A stretch of 64,000 bases of DNA from Ideonella alba (lineage in GTDB: Bacteria > Pseudomonadota > Gammaproteobacteria > Burkholderiales > Burkholderiaceae_C): contig NZ_JAGQDF010000001.1 of assembly GCF_018069875.1 (NCBI RefSeq), positions 638,290-702,289 on the forward strand. The letters are read 5' to 3'. Positions 63,659-64,000 of this stretch are shown one piece after another (positions within the stretch are counted from its first letter, which is position 1; each line of letters opens with the position of its first letter). The translations under genes and the position numbers were made by a program. The notes below the pieces were generated by a model. That model saw only the letters and a list, made by a program, of their open reading frames with translations. It made no database searches and was not told the origin of the DNA.

Positions 63659-63835
63659 CGGGCGGAGTTCTCTCAACGACGTGGTCTTCATCATGATGGA
63701 CACGCGGTGGGCTGCCCCCGAGGCAGTTCATTCCCAGGCTCACAACCGTGAGGTCGGGCCGGAATTTCGCTACAGCTGAAAACTAGAGTACGGTCGCCCG
63801 TGACCAGGCTGCTGAGCAGCCCAGGAGCGTGAGCG

Positions 63836-64000
63836 ATGAAGAAGAGCAAGTTCAGCGAAGAGCAAGTCGCCTTCGCATTGCGGCTGGCCGAATCGGGTAC
63901 CCCTGTCGGCGATGTCTGTCGGCAAATGGGTATCAGCGAGGCAACGTTCTACGTCTGGAAGAAGAAGTACTCCCAGTTCGGGGTAACGGAGCCCCGACAG
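63836..64000 (+). mobile_element. IS3-family (IS407-like) element, transposase OrfA, 5' part
   Basis: ATG 63836 opens MKKSKFSEEQVAFALRLAES, followed by TPVGDVCRQMGISEATFYVW and KKKYSQFG. This is the standard N-terminal HTH of IS3-family OrfA proteins (IS407 group), running off the right edge. The left terminal repeat should lie in 63680-63830 but could not be fixed without the other end. Confidence 0.85.

Noticed and set aside
1..64000. CRISPR array, rRNA genes, replication origin
   Set aside because: No regularly spaced short repeats, no rRNA-like stretches and no DnaA-box or iteron clusters were seen.

Overview
The window comes from a very GC-rich bacterium. Codon use rich in G/C third positions, strong Shine-Dalgarno sites and the flavour of the housekeeping-type genes suggest a betaproteobacterium of the Burkholderiales (inference; no rRNA gene is present to confirm it). 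It is accessory DNA throughout: no core operon is visible, and two large, apparently unrelated conflict or defence-like systems sit side by side, separated near 39.9 kb by a serine recombinase whose 3' end runs into a tRNA-Arg fragment.

Region 1 (1-35.5 kb) holds three large paralogues (A 665-4975 minus, B 10899-15056 plus, C 19640-24238 plus). Each has a Lon(S16)-protease-like N-terminal domain with the Ser and Lys dyad in place, a central NACHT/STAND-type NTPase and a C-terminal FGE-sulfatase (C-type-lectin-fold) domain. A shorter, frameshifted relative (D, 33033-34539) keeps only the FGE part. B and C bracket a translationally coupled set made of a 120-aa Ala/Pro-rich protein, an E1/ThiF-like protein and two proteins of unknown family. 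A second E1-like gene follows A and leaves the window on the left. Around them lie small membrane or secreted proteins, a possible toxin/immunity pair, a class A penicillin-binding protein, a peptidoglycan-binding YkuD-like protein, a lysophospholipase-like hydrolase, a DUF4407-like membrane-protein operon, an ECF-sigma-like protein and a metallophosphoesterase. Nine copies of a 16-bp motif, consensus CCGACAAANNCCGGCA, sit in the gaps between these genes, including a mirror pair between two divergent operons. I read this as a co-regulated regulon. The C-terminal tails of A, B and C look like diversity-generating-retroelement variable regions, but no reverse transcriptase or template repeat lies in the window.

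Region 2 (34.7-39.7 kb) is a short stretch with a methyltransferase, a tryptophanyl-tRNA synthetase paralogue, a PhoD-like phosphatase and two LuxR-type regulators.

Region 3 (39.9-64 kb) has visibly lower GC and is a mobile element or defence island. It has the recombinase with its att site, an unknown membrane-anchored protein, an IS3-type transposase remnant, and then a pPIWI_RE three-gene island: an HTH/zinc-ribbon/REase protein, a DinG-like FeS helicase and a pPIWI_RE protein. Here the pPIWI_RE protein is one 3265-aa polypeptide that continues through a long helical region into a STAND-type ATPase. A 397-aa unknown protein and a RecD-like helicase-nuclease follow. A sigma70 promoter overlapped by a perfect 10-bp-arm palindrome precedes the island. 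The right edge enters another IS3-family element.

The two best candidates for an undescribed system are the Lon-NACHT-FGE/E1 cluster with its shared operator, and the pPIWI_RE-STAND giant fusion.
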